Positions 54,367-63,284 of a stretch of 64,000 bases of DNA are shown here, in pieces. This stretch comes from Methylotenera_A sp963701715 (GTDB lineage Bacteria > Pseudomonadota > Gammaproteobacteria > Burkholderiales > Methylophilaceae). Each line of letters starts with the position of its first letter. Within the stretch, counting starts at the first letter, position 1. The DNA is taken from positions 1 to 64,000 of the forward strand of contig CAVPAX010000006.1 of NCBI GenBank assembly GCA_963701715.1, written 5' to 3'. The notes under the pieces are model-generated. The model saw only the letters and a program-made list of their open reading frames with translations, did no database searches and was not told the origin of the DNA. The position numbers and the translations under genes were made by a program.

Positions 54367-55977
54367 ATGTCAACCAATATCGAAACCTGGAACGTAGAAG
54401 ACAATAGTTTTTGGGAGTCCACAGGTAAAAAGATAGCTTACCGAAATCTGTGGATTTCGGTACCGGCATTGCTTTGTGGTTTCGCAGTGTGGCTCATGTG
54501 GGGCATCATCACCGTACAGATGAGCAACCTTGGCTTTCCATTCAGCAAAGATGAGCTGTTTACGCTGACAGCGATTTCAGGGCTGGCGGGAGCGACCATG
54601 CGGATTCCGTCGTCATTCTTCATTCGCCTTGCAGGTGGCCGTAACACCATTTTTCTCACTACGGCAATGCTGCTAACCCCAGCAATCGGTACAGGCATTG
54701 CTTTACAGCATCCTGAGTGGCCATTATGGGCGTTCCAGCTCATGGCGCTGTGGTCCGGTGTGGGTGGTGGCAATTTTGCCAGTTCCATGTCAAATATCAA
54801 TACTTTCTTTCCAAAGCGCCTGCAAGGCACAGCGTTAGGCATTAATGCTGGGATAGGTAATTTCGGTGTAACCACCATGCAGATCCTGATTCCACTGGTG
54901 ATGACGGTAGGTGTATTCGGTGCGTTGGGCGGCGAGCCGACGACTTTGGTAAAAGATAGTGGCTGGATATTCGGCAAGATTCCTGCTGGCACACCGACAT
55001 TTATTCAAAATGCAGGTTTTGCTTGGGTATTGTCATTGGTGCCGTTAGCCGCACTCTGCTGGTTTGGTATGAATAATTTGCTACCTATCTCATCCGATGC
55101 TGGGAAGGCTTTGTTGGCATTTATCAAGATTACCTGGTTGTACACACTGGCTTTTTTGCCAGCCATTGCAGGGCTTTACTTATATCTACCTGCGCCGACA
55201 GGATTAGGATTGCTTAATATGTGGGTAGCGATGCCTCTCATCATTGGGGCTACATTGCTGGTCATGAAGTTAGCAGCGTTTGGCACGATGAAAGAGAATA
55301 TTGCTAAGCAGTTCGCGATTTTCAAAAACAAGCACACATGGTCAATGACCGCGCTTTATCTGGTGACTTTCGGATCGTTTATTGGTTTTTCGATGGCCTT
55401 GCCGCTTTCCATTACTGTAATCTTTGGTGATCAGCATATATTTGATGCCGCCACGCAAACTTGGACACATATTAAGAATCCTGCTGCGCCATCTGCGCTC
55501 ACTTACGCTTGGATTGGGCCATTCGTCGGCGCGCTGATTCGTCCTGTCGGTGGCTGGATCTCTGACAAAGTGGGTGGTTCTATTGTCACCCAAATTATTT
55601 CTGTAGTAATGGTGGCGGCATCAACCTACGCTGGCTACATCATGATGCAAGCCTATCATTCAGCGACGCCAGAGATTTATTTCACCCAGTTTTTAGTCGT
55701 GTTTGTAGCATTATTTGCTGCGACCGGTATTGGCAACGGTTCTACTTTTAGAACGGTGGGCGTGATTTTTGACCGTGTACAGGCTGGGCCAGTACTGGGC
55801 TGGACTTCTGCAGTTGCGGCATATGGTTCTTTTATCGCGCCAGAAGTAATTAAGGGGCAGATCAAAGCCGGCACGCCTGAGATGGCGATGTATGGCTTTG
55901 CAGTGTTCTACGCGATATGCCTGATATTGAACTGGTGGTTCTACCTGCGTGCAGGTAGCGAAATCAAAAACCCTTAA
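54367..55977 (+). CDS. narK2: Nitrate/nitrite antiporter NarK2
   Basis: Second MFS transporter, 536 residues, about 12 segments plus longer loops. RIPSSFFIRLAGGRN, GNFGVTTMQILIPLV and GSFIGFSMALPLS are characteristic. NarK2-type proteins exchange nitrate for nitrite during respiration. The pair K1/K2 is fused in some denitrifiers (e.g. Paracoccus) but is two genes here. narG starts 33 bases later. Confidence 0.92.
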   Translation: MSTNIETWNVEDNSFWESTGKKIAYRNLWISVPALLCGFAVWLMWGIITVQMSNLGFPFSKDELFTLTAISGLAGATMRIPSSFFIRLAGGRNTIFLTTAMLLTPAIGTGIALQHPEWPLWAFQLMALWSGVGGGNFASSMSNINTFFPKRLQGTALGINAGIGNFGVTTMQILIPLVMTVGVFGALGGEPTTLVKDSGWIFGKIPAGTPTFIQNAGFAWVLSLVPLAALCWFGMNNLLPISSDAGKALLAFIKITWLYTLAFLPAIAGLYLYLPAPTGLGLLNMWVAMPLIIGATLLVMKLAAFGTMKENIAKQFAIFKNKHTWSMTALYLVTFGSFIGFSMALPLSITVIFGDQHIFDAATQTWTHIKNPAAPSALTYAWIGPFVGALIRPVGGWISDKVGGSIVTQIISVVMVAASTYAGYIMMQAYHSATPEIYFTQFLVVFVALFAATGIGNGSTFRTVGVIFDRVQAGPVLGWTSAVAAYGSFIAPEVIKGQIKAGTPEMAMYGFAVFYAICLILNWWFYLRAGSEIKNP

Positions 55978-56010
55978 GCCGGCAAACGAATTAACCAAGG
56001 AGTCTGAATT

Positions 56011-59000
56011 ATGAGTCACTTTCTGGATAGATTGAAATTCTTTGATAAAGTCAAAGAGACCTTTTCTAACAATCATGGCATTGTTACTAACGAAGATCGC
56101 CAATGGGAAGATGTCTACCGCCATCGCTGGCAACATGACAAAGTGGTGCGTTCTACCCATGGTGTGAATTGCACGGGTGGCTGCTCTTGGAAGATTTTTG
56201 TTAAAAATGGATTGGTTTCGTTTGAAATGCAGCAGACGGATTACCCGCGCACGCGTGATGATTTGCCTGATCATGAGCCACGTGGCTGTCAGCGCGGTGC
56301 TTCATTCTCCTGGTATTTATATAGCCCGCATCGCATTAAACATCCACTGATTCGTGGACGGCTGCTAGACCTATATCGTGCAGAACGCAAGACTGGTAAA
56401 GATCCTGTTGAGGCTTGGGCTGCCATTCAGGCTGATGAGAAAAAACGCAAATCCTATACTGCTGTAAGGGGCTTGGGTGGTTTCGTACGCACCTCTTGGG
56501 AAGAAGTAAACGAAATCATGGCTGCTGCCAACGTCTATACCATTAAAAAATGGGGTCCAGACCGTATTTTCGGCTTCTCCCCGATTCCTGCTATGTCCAT
56601 GATTTCTTACGCCGCAGGCTCACGATACCTCTCCCTTATTGGCGCTGCCTGTGGCTCTTTTTATGATTGGTATTGTGATTTGCCGGCAGCGAGCCCACAG
56701 ACCTGGGGCGAGCAGACCGATGTGCCCGAAGCAGCTGACTGGTACAACTCGACTTACATCATCATCACTGGTGCTAATCTGCCAATGACACGTACCCCCG
56801 ATGCACACTTTGCCTCGGAAGTTCGTTACAAAGGCGCAAAGATCGTGGCGATGGCACCTGACTATGCTGAGTTCTGCAAATTTTCTGATTTATGGATGCC
56901 AATCAGACAAGGCACTGATTCTGCAGCCTTTCTAGCAATGGGGCATGTGGCACTGAAGGAGTTCCACATTCAGCAACAAGACCCGTATTTCCAGGAGTAT
57001 GCACGTAAATATACCGATATGCCAATGCAGGTTATGTTGCGCAAGCAAGGTGATGCCTATGTGTCTGATCGCTTTCTGCGTGCCTCTGACTTTGATGGCG
57101 CATTGGGTGAGACCAATAATCCAGATTGGAAAACTATCATTTTTGATCGGAAATCCTGCGCATTTGTAGCGCCTAATGGCAGTATCGGCTTCCGCTGGGG
57201 AGAAGAGGGTAAATGGAATCTTTTGGAAAAGGCTGGCAACCATGAGATTGTCGCTGAACTTTCTTGCATTGACGATAGAGACGAAGTGATTTCTGTGGGT
57301 TTCCCACATTTTAATCTTGGCGAGGAAGAGCTGCTGTTCCGCAATGTACCAGTTCGCAAAGTTAAACTGGCAAATGGCGAAGAGGTATGGGTTGCTACTG
57401 TTTTCGATTTGCAAGTGGCACAGTATGGTATTGATCGTGGCCTGGGTGGTGGTAACGTAGCTAGTGATTACTCTGATGCGAGTGTTGCATATACTCCGGC
57501 TTGGGCTGAAAAAGTAACAGGGGTGAAGGCAGCTGATATTGAGCGTACAGGCCGCGAGTTTGCCTACAACGCCTCAAAAACCAAAGGTAAATCCATGGTG
57601 ATTATGGGAGCTGCCATTAACCACTGGTATCACAATGATCTTTCCTACCGTTCTATCATGAACCTGCTGCATATGTGTGGCTGTGTGGGGCAAACGGGTG
57701 GTGGCTGGGCACACTATGTCGGGCAGGAAAAACTGCGTCCACAAGCAGGTTGGGCACCCATTGCATTCGCGCTGGATTGGCACCGCCCACCGCGTCACAC
57801 CAACTCTACTTCCTACTGGTATTTCCATACCGACCAATGGCGTTATGAAACCCTGAATGCTGATACTTTATTGTCGCCAGCCGGCAAGGGTAAGAATAAG
57901 GGCAATTCGTTGGCCGACTATAACGTAAAAGCAACGCGTATGGGCTGGTTGCCTTCCATGCCTAATTTCAATAGGAACCCTATCGAATTGGCTGATGAAG
58001 CAATTAAAAGTGGCGCAACCGATGAGCCTGCCGTCGCTAAGTATGTTGCCGAGCAGTTGAAATCCGGAGTTCTTGATGTGGCTTATGCCGACCCTGATAA
58101 CCCGGTGAACTGGCCGCGCAACTTGTTTGTGTGGCGGGCTAATTTGATCGGCACTTCTGCTAAAGGGCATGAGTATTTCCTTAAACACCTACTGGGCGCT
58201 CAAAACGGCGTACTGCAGGAATCTGGTGCTGGGCGTGATAACAAGGAAGTGAAATGGCATGAAGATGCACCTATAGGCAAACTGGACTTGATGGTGGATA
58301 TTAACTTCCGCCTTAACTCTACTGGAGCATATTCAGACATTATCTTGCCAACTGCGACTTGGTACGAGAAGAACGACCTTAACACGACCGACATGCATCC
58401 ATTCATTCACCCGCTATCAGAAGCCGTGTCTCCCGGGTGGGAATCCAAATCTGATTGGCAGATTTTCAAATCAATTGCCAAAGCATTTTCTCCATTAGCT
58501 GAAAAGCATCTGGGTACCAAAAAAGAAGTAGTTGCACTGCCAATGCAACATGACTCGGCAGCCGAACTTGCTCAGCCTTTTGGTGAAGTGAAAAACTGGA
58601 AAAATGGGGATTGCGAGCCGATTCCAGGCAAAACCATGGCGATCATTAAGCTGGTTGAACGGACCTATGGTGATACCTATCGTAAATTTATTGCGCTTGG
58701 TCCATTGATGACAAAACTTGGCAACAACATCAAAGGAATTGATTGGAACACTGATCAGGAATACGAAGAGCTTAAAAAACATAACAGCACTGTGAAGGAA
58801 CCTGGTGTTTCCTTCGGCATGCCTTCTTTGGCAGAAGATATTGAAGTATGCGATTCGGTGATGCGTATGGCACCAGAAACTAACGGCGAAGTCGCCCATA
58901 AATCTTGGACAGCATTGTCGAAGAAAACAGGTATCGACCATCATCACCTGTACGCCGGGCGGCATGAGGATAAGTTCACATTTAAAGATATACAAGCCCA

Positions 59001-59760
59001 ACCGCGCAAGATTATCACGGCGCCAACATGGTCCGGCATTGAATCCGAAAAAGTGTCTTATACCGCAGGCTATACCAACATCCATGAGCATATTCCGTTC
59101 CGCACACTTACAGGTCGCGCACATTTTTACCAAGACCACGAATGGATGCTGGATTTTGGCGAAGGCTTCTGCACTTATAAGCCTATGGTGGATTTGGGGG
59201 AACTGAATGCGCTGCCTAAAAGCGTGACCAGTAAGCCGCATCTCGCGCTGAACTGGATAACACCTCACTCTAAATGGGGTATCCATTCTTCTTATCAGGA
59301 CAACTTGCGCATGCTGACCTTGTTCCGCGGTGGCCCTTATGTTTGGGTTTCTGAGGATGACGCCAAAGTGATTGGTATTGAAGATAACGACTGGGTAGAA
59401 GCAGTAAATCACAACGGCGCGACGGTAGCCAGAGCTGTGGTTTCTCAACGTGTGCCACGTGGCATGGCCATGATGTACCACGCGCAGGAGAAAAATGTGA
59501 ATGTACCTGGCTCACCTACCACAGGCAAACGCGGTGGTATTTTGAATTCAGTGACCCGTGTCATTATCAAGCCGACCAATATGATAGGTGGTTACGCACA
59601 GTTATCTTACGGGTTTAATTACTATGGCACGGTAGGCTGCCAGCGTGACACGATGGTGGTTTTGCACAAGATTGCGGACAAGGATGTGGATTGGCTGGAG
59701 CGTCCATTGACGCCTGAACGAGAAGCACAGCTCAACCCCGTTGGCGTTGGCGCACGATAA
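56011..59760 (+). CDS. narG: Respiratory nitrate reductase alpha subunit NarG
   Basis: Molybdenum bis-MGD catalytic subunit at the cytoplasmic face. Reduces nitrate to nitrite. FS0 cluster ligands His50, Cys54, Cys58 (THGVNCTGGCSW) and Cys93 (RGCQRG) are present; the likely molybdenum ligand is Asp223 in WYCDLPAASPQ. 1249 residues against 1247 in E. coli, so complete. AAGGAG precedes the ATG. The twin-Arg-like vestige at the N terminus is not obvious. Confidence 0.98.
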   Translation: MSHFLDRLKFFDKVKETFSNNHGIVTNEDRQWEDVYRHRWQHDKVVRSTHGVNCTGGCSWKIFVKNGLVSFEMQQTDYPRTRDDLPDHEPRGCQRGASFSWYLYSPHRIKHPLIRGRLLDLYRAERKTGKDPVEAWAAIQADEKKRKSYTAVRGLGGFVRTSWEEVNEIMAAANVYTIKKWGPDRIFGFSPIPAMSMISYAAGSRYLSLIGAACGSFYDWYCDLPAASPQTWGEQTDVPEAADWYNSTYIIITGANLPMTRTPDAHFASEVRYKGAKIVAMAPDYAEFCKFSDLWMPIRQGTDSAAFLAMGHVALKEFHIQQQDPYFQEYARKYTDMPMQVMLRKQGDAYVSDRFLRASDFDGALGETNNPDWKTIIFDRKSCAFVAPNGSIGFRWGEEGKWNLLEKAGNHEIVAELSCIDDRDEVISVGFPHFNLGEEELLFRNVPVRKVKLANGEEVWVATVFDLQVAQYGIDRGLGGGNVASDYSDASVAYTPAWAEKVTGVKAADIERTGREFAYNASKTKGKSMVIMGAAINHWYHNDLSYRSIMNLLHMCGCVGQTGGGWAHYVGQEKLRPQAGWAPIAFALDWHRPPRHTNSTSYWYFHTDQWRYETLNADTLLSPAGKGKNKGNSLADYNVKATRMGWLPSMPNFNRNPIELADEAIKSGATDEPAVAKYVAEQLKSGVLDVAYADPDNPVNWPRNLFVWRANLIGTSAKGHEYFLKHLLGAQNGVLQESGAGRDNKEVKWHEDAPIGKLDLMVDINFRLNSTGAYSDIILPTATWYEKNDLNTTDMHPFIHPLSEAVSPGWESKSDWQIFKSIAKAFSPLAEKHLGTKKEVVALPMQHDSAAELAQPFGEVKNWKNGDCEPIPGKTMAIIKLVERTYGDTYRKFIALGPLMTKLGNNIKGIDWNTDQEYEELKKHNSTVKEPGVSFGMPSLAEDIEVCDSVMRMAPETNGEVAHKSWTALSKKTGIDHHHLYAGRHEDKFTFKDIQAQPRKIITAPTWSGIESEKVSYTAGYTNIHEHIPFRTLTGRAHFYQDHEWMLDFGEGFCTYKPMVDLGELNALPKSVTSKPHLALNWITPHSKWGIHSSYQDNLRMLTLFRGGPYVWVSEDDAKVIGIEDNDWVEAVNHNGATVARAVVSQRVPRGMAMMYHAQEKNVNVPGSPTTGKRGGILNSVTRVIIKPTNMIGGYAQLSYGFNYYGTVGCQRDTMVVLHKIADKDVDWLERPLTPEREAQLNPVGVGAR

Positions 59761-59781
59761 TTAGGGCACAAGGAGAACATT

Positions 59782-61329
59782 ATGAAAGTACGCGCACAAT
59801 TCGCCTTTGTCTTTAACCTAGACAAATGTATCGGCTGTCACACATGCTCGGTCACATGCAAGAATGTATGGACTAATCGCAAAGGTGTGGAATATGCCTG
59901 GTTTAATAACGTGGAATCTAAGCCTGGTGTTGGCTATCCCAAGCAATGGGAAAATCAGGAGGTTTGGAAAGGTGGCTGGGAGCTTAAAAACGGCAAGCTG
60001 GAACTGAAATCAGGCAGCCGAACATCCAAACTGCTCAATATTTTTGCTAATCCAGACATGCCGGAAATAGACGATTACTACGAGCCGTTTACCTACAACT
60101 ACGCACATCTGCAAAATGCCCCTTTATCTGAAGCCACTCCAACTGCACGCCCGATTTCGCAAATTACGGGCGAAAGCATGGAGAAAATCAAATGGGGGCC
60201 AAACTGGGAAGACGATTTAGCAGGTGAGTTCCATAAACGCAGTAAAGACAAGAATCTGGATAATATCCAGAAGGAAATGTATGGCCAGTTTGAAAATACC
60301 TTTCATATGTATCTGCCACGTATATGCAATCATTGCCTCAATGCATCTTGCGTAGCCGCTTGTCCGTCAGGTTCTATTTATAAACGAGAAGAAGATGGCA
60401 TCGTGTTGGTGGATCAGGACAAATGCCGTGGTTGGCGCATGTGCATAAGTTCATGCCCATACAAAAAAGTGTTCTACAACTGGGAATCAGGTAAGGCCGA
60501 GAAGTGTATCGGTTGCTATCCGCGTGTTGAATCCGGCATGCCGACTGTATGTTCAGAATCCTGCGTTGGGCGCATTCGTTACAACGGAATCATGCTTTAC
60601 GATGCGGATCGTATTGAAGAGCTTGCAAGTATGGAAGATGAGCAGGATTTGTATGAAGCACAATGTAAAATTTTCCTCGATCCTAATGATCCTGAGGTGA
60701 TCGCTGCAGCACGGGCTGAAGGTATTAATGAGGATTGGATAGAAGCTGCACGTAAATCGCCTATCTGGAAGATGGCAATGGACTGGAAGATTGCATTTCC
60801 AATGCATCCTGAATTCCGCACATTGCCGATGGTATGGTATGTACCACCGCTTTCTCCAGTGCAGTCACAGATTGACCAAGGCAACCTGCCTGTTGGTCCG
60901 GATGGCGCCATTCCTGTTTCAGGAACCATGCGTTTGCCAGTGCAATACCTAGCCAATTTGCTGACAGCAGGTAAAACAGCACCCATTGAAAGCGCTTTGA
61001 ATCGCCTGATTGCCATGCGCAGTTATCAACGCTCAGTACACGTAGAAGGCAAAGTAGATACTCGCGCCATTGATGCAGCAGGTATTACTGAAGAGCAAGC
61101 GAAAGAAATGTATCGCTATCTTGCCATTGCCAATTACGAAGACCGTTTTGTGATACCAACTGGACATACAGAAGAAATGCTGGACGACTCATTTGGCTTT
61201 CAAGGCCAAAACGGCTTTACTTTTGGCAATGACACTTCGCACGGCGTTTCAAAAATTACGCTGTTCCCGCGCCGCCGTAAAGAAACTGTTGAACCAAAAG
61301 AACTTGCACCATTGCGTGACAAGAGTTAA
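59782..61329 (+). CDS. narH: Respiratory nitrate reductase beta subunit NarH
   Basis: Electron-transfer subunit with four iron-sulfur clusters. CIGCHTCSVTCKN has Cys16, 19, 22 and 26. CNHCLNASCVAACPSG and CRGWRMCISSCPYKK follow, the latter with Trp in place of a Cys, marking the 3Fe-4S cluster as in E. coli NarH. CIGCYPRVESGMPTVCSESC gives the rest. 515 residues. Lies between narG and narJ with 21 and 12 bases of spacing. Confidence 0.98.
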   Translation: MKVRAQFAFVFNLDKCIGCHTCSVTCKNVWTNRKGVEYAWFNNVESKPGVGYPKQWENQEVWKGGWELKNGKLELKSGSRTSKLLNIFANPDMPEIDDYYEPFTYNYAHLQNAPLSEATPTARPISQITGESMEKIKWGPNWEDDLAGEFHKRSKDKNLDNIQKEMYGQFENTFHMYLPRICNHCLNASCVAACPSGSIYKREEDGIVLVDQDKCRGWRMCISSCPYKKVFYNWESGKAEKCIGCYPRVESGMPTVCSESCVGRIRYNGIMLYDADRIEELASMEDEQDLYEAQCKIFLDPNDPEVIAAARAEGINEDWIEAARKSPIWKMAMDWKIAFPMHPEFRTLPMVWYVPPLSPVQSQIDQGNLPVGPDGAIPVSGTMRLPVQYLANLLTAGKTAPIESALNRLIAMRSYQRSVHVEGKVDTRAIDAAGITEEQAKEMYRYLAIANYEDRFVIPTGHTEEMLDDSFGFQGQNGFTFGNDTSHGVSKITLFPRRRKETVEPKELAPLRDKS

Positions 61330-61341
61330 GAGGAAAATCCC

Positions 61342-61860
61342 ATGCAAATTTATAAACTATTATCAGCGCTGCTGGATTATCCAAGTCAGGAATTGATTGA
61401 TCATATTTCAGAGCTGGACGAGTACGCCGCGCAAACTCTAGACGTGGACGAAGCAGAGCGTGAAGCTTTGCATAGTTTCCTAATTCATCTACAAAGTTCG
61501 TCTTTAACGGAATTACAGGCTGACTACGTCAAGACGTTTGATATGACTGCAGAGCACAGTCTGCATCTGACACATCATCTATTTGGTGATGACAAAAACC
61601 GCGGTCCGGCGCTGATTGATTTAGGTGAGTTATACAAGGACTACGGTGTGGAAGTGGTGACCAATGAGTTGCCTGACTTCTTGCCGCTGGTGCTTGAGTT
61701 TACTGCCTATCTGGACGATAGCGAGGCAACGGTGTTTTTATCTGATGCCAAGAAAGTTTTGAGCGTGTTGGCCGACAATCTAAAAAAGGCAGAAAGCCCT
61801 TATGCAGCACTGCTTTCTATTATCGAAAATCGGGCAACGCTTACTAAGTTGGCTGCATAA
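61342..61860 (+). CDS. narJ: Nitrate reductase chaperone NarJ (short)
   Basis: System-specific chaperone that holds NarG for molybdenum cofactor insertion. LLSALLDYPSQELIDH at the N terminus and LFGDDKNRGPALIDLGELYK with NELPDFLPLVLEF are NarJ/TorD-family marks. 172 residues; E. coli NarJ is 236, and the missing part is the C-terminal tail of about 60. The stop is clean, with a ribosome site for narI right after it, so this seems native rather than broken. Confidence 0.93.
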   Translation: MQIYKLLSALLDYPSQELIDHISELDEYAAQTLDVDEAEREALHSFLIHLQSSSLTELQADYVKTFDMTAEHSLHLTHHLFGDDKNRGPALIDLGELYKDYGVEVVTNELPDFLPLVLEFTAYLDDSEATVFLSDAKKVLSVLADNLKKAESPYAALLSIIENRATLTKLAA

Positions 61861-61872
61861 AGGAGAATTAAG

Positions 61873-62562
61873 ATGAATCTGCACAATTTTCTTTACGGTG
61901 TTTATCCTTATATCGCGCTTAGTGTTTTTTTGCTTGGTAGTTGGCAGCGCTTTGATAGGGAGCAATACACATGGAAGAGCGACTCTAGCCAGTTGCTTTC
62001 AAAAGCCAACATGCGGCTAGGCAGCAACTTATTCCATATAGGCATTATCGCGATATTTTTTGGTCATGCGGTAGGCTTATTGACACCTCATAGCGTGTTT
62101 CGTGCTTTAGGCGTATCAGATATGGCGCACCAGATGATTGCTATCTGGGCGGGTTCAATTTTCGGTGGCCTATGTTTAGTAGGGGGCGCAATTTTGTGGA
62201 TACGTCGCATGTTTAATCAACGCGTTTCAGCTGCAAGTCGTGGTTCAGATAAATTTATTCTGACTTGGCTGCTTATTACATTATTAATAGGGCTTTCTAC
62301 TATTCCAGTATCTATTGGACATGCTAACCATGGTAACCCCGGTGTGATGATCGCGCTGGCAGAGTGGGTGCAAAGCATTGTTTATTTACGTCCAAACCCA
62401 TCGCTACTCAACAATGTAGATACTATTTTTAAAGTGCATTTATTCTTCGGCATGACCGTATTCTTGGTGTTTCCTTTCACACGTATGGTGCATGTATGGA
62501 GCGCGCCATTTGGATATATAGCGCGCCCTTACCAAGTAGTGCGTAGTAAGCGCGTGCGCTAG
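61873..62562 (+). CDS. narI: Respiratory nitrate reductase gamma subunit NarI
   Basis: Membrane cytochrome b that takes electrons from quinol. Five membrane segments. The four haem-ligand His fit His55 and His65 (LFHIGIIAIFFGHAVG) and His189 and His207 (KVHLFFGM, TRMVHVW), near E. coli His56/66/187/205. 229 residues. AAAGGAG lies before the ATG. The carbonic anhydrase follows after 21 bases. Confidence 0.97.
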   Translation: MNLHNFLYGVYPYIALSVFLLGSWQRFDREQYTWKSDSSQLLSKANMRLGSNLFHIGIIAIFFGHAVGLLTPHSVFRALGVSDMAHQMIAIWAGSIFGGLCLVGGAILWIRRMFNQRVSAASRGSDKFILTWLLITLLIGLSTIPVSIGHANHGNPGVMIALAEWVQSIVYLRPNPSLLNNVDTIFKVHLFFGMTVFLVFPFTRMVHVWSAPFGYIARPYQVVRSKRVR

Positions 62563-62583
62563 AAGTTGACGAGGGCAGCAAAG

Positions 62584-63240
62584 ATGCGTGATGTTTCTAA
62601 GTTTTTGAGTGGATTCAGACGTTTCCAGAAAAGTTACCTAGGCAGGCGCCATGGGTTGTATGCGCAGTTAGTGCAGCAAGGGCAACACCCGCGTGCACTA
62701 ATGATTTCCTGTTGTGATTCACGCTGTGATCCTGCTTTACTGACTGATTGCGACCCGGGAGATATGTTTGTGGTGCGTAACGTTGCCAACTTGGTGCCAC
62801 CCCATGTACAAGCGACTTATTTCGCCGCAACTACGTCGGCGATAGCCTTTGCGGTACATAACTTGGAAGTCGAGCACATTATTGTCATGGGGCATGCCCA
62901 GTGTGGCGGCATTCGTGCACTATTGGAGCATAAAACACCAAGCTGTAATGAAGAGGAACTGATCGCCAAATGGTTAGGCATTGCAGAAGACGCACGCCAA
63001 TATGTATTACGTGATTTGTCTGGCAAGCCGGAGCATGTGCTCGCGCATGCCTGCGAGCAGGCAGCCATTCTCATTTCACTTGAAAACCTAATGTCTTACC
63101 CTTGGATTAAGCAGCGCGTGGAAGCTAAAAAACTGGCTTTGCATGGCTGGTACTTTGATATGCAGCAGGGAGATCTGCTGGAATACCGGCCGGAAAGCGG
63201 TCACTTTGAAATATTGGTTCCACATCTGGAAATGGCTTGA
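62584..63240 (+). CDS. Beta-class carbonic anhydrase
   Basis: Interconverts carbon dioxide and bicarbonate. Zinc ligands Cys43, His104 and Cys107 (ISCCDSRCDP, GHAQCGG) with the Asp45-Arg47 dyad are all present; VVRNVANLVPP and AVHNLEVEHIIVMGH are family marks. 218 residues from the ATG at 62584, which has GAGGG 8 bases upstream; an in-frame TTG at 62566 is less likely. No signal peptide, so cytoplasmic. It closely follows narI on the same strand and is probably in the nar transcript. Confidence 0.93.
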   Translation: MRDVSKFLSGFRRFQKSYLGRRHGLYAQLVQQGQHPRALMISCCDSRCDPALLTDCDPGDMFVVRNVANLVPPHVQATYFAATTSAIAFAVHNLEVEHIIVMGHAQCGGIRALLEHKTPSCNEEELIAKWLGIAEDARQYVLRDLSGKPEHVLAHACEQAAILISLENLMSYPWIKQRVEAKKLALHGWYFDMQQGDLLEYRPESGHFEILVPHLEMA

Positions 63241-63284
63241 TAGTGTGCACTATAAAAATTGCAAATAGTAAACCGGAGAGAAAT

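Noticed and set aside
58495..59481. 328-codon open frame antisense to narG
   Set aside because: Lies wholly inside narG, has no recognisable domain or ribosome site, and its composition (many Cys, His and Trp) is typical of a shadow frame.
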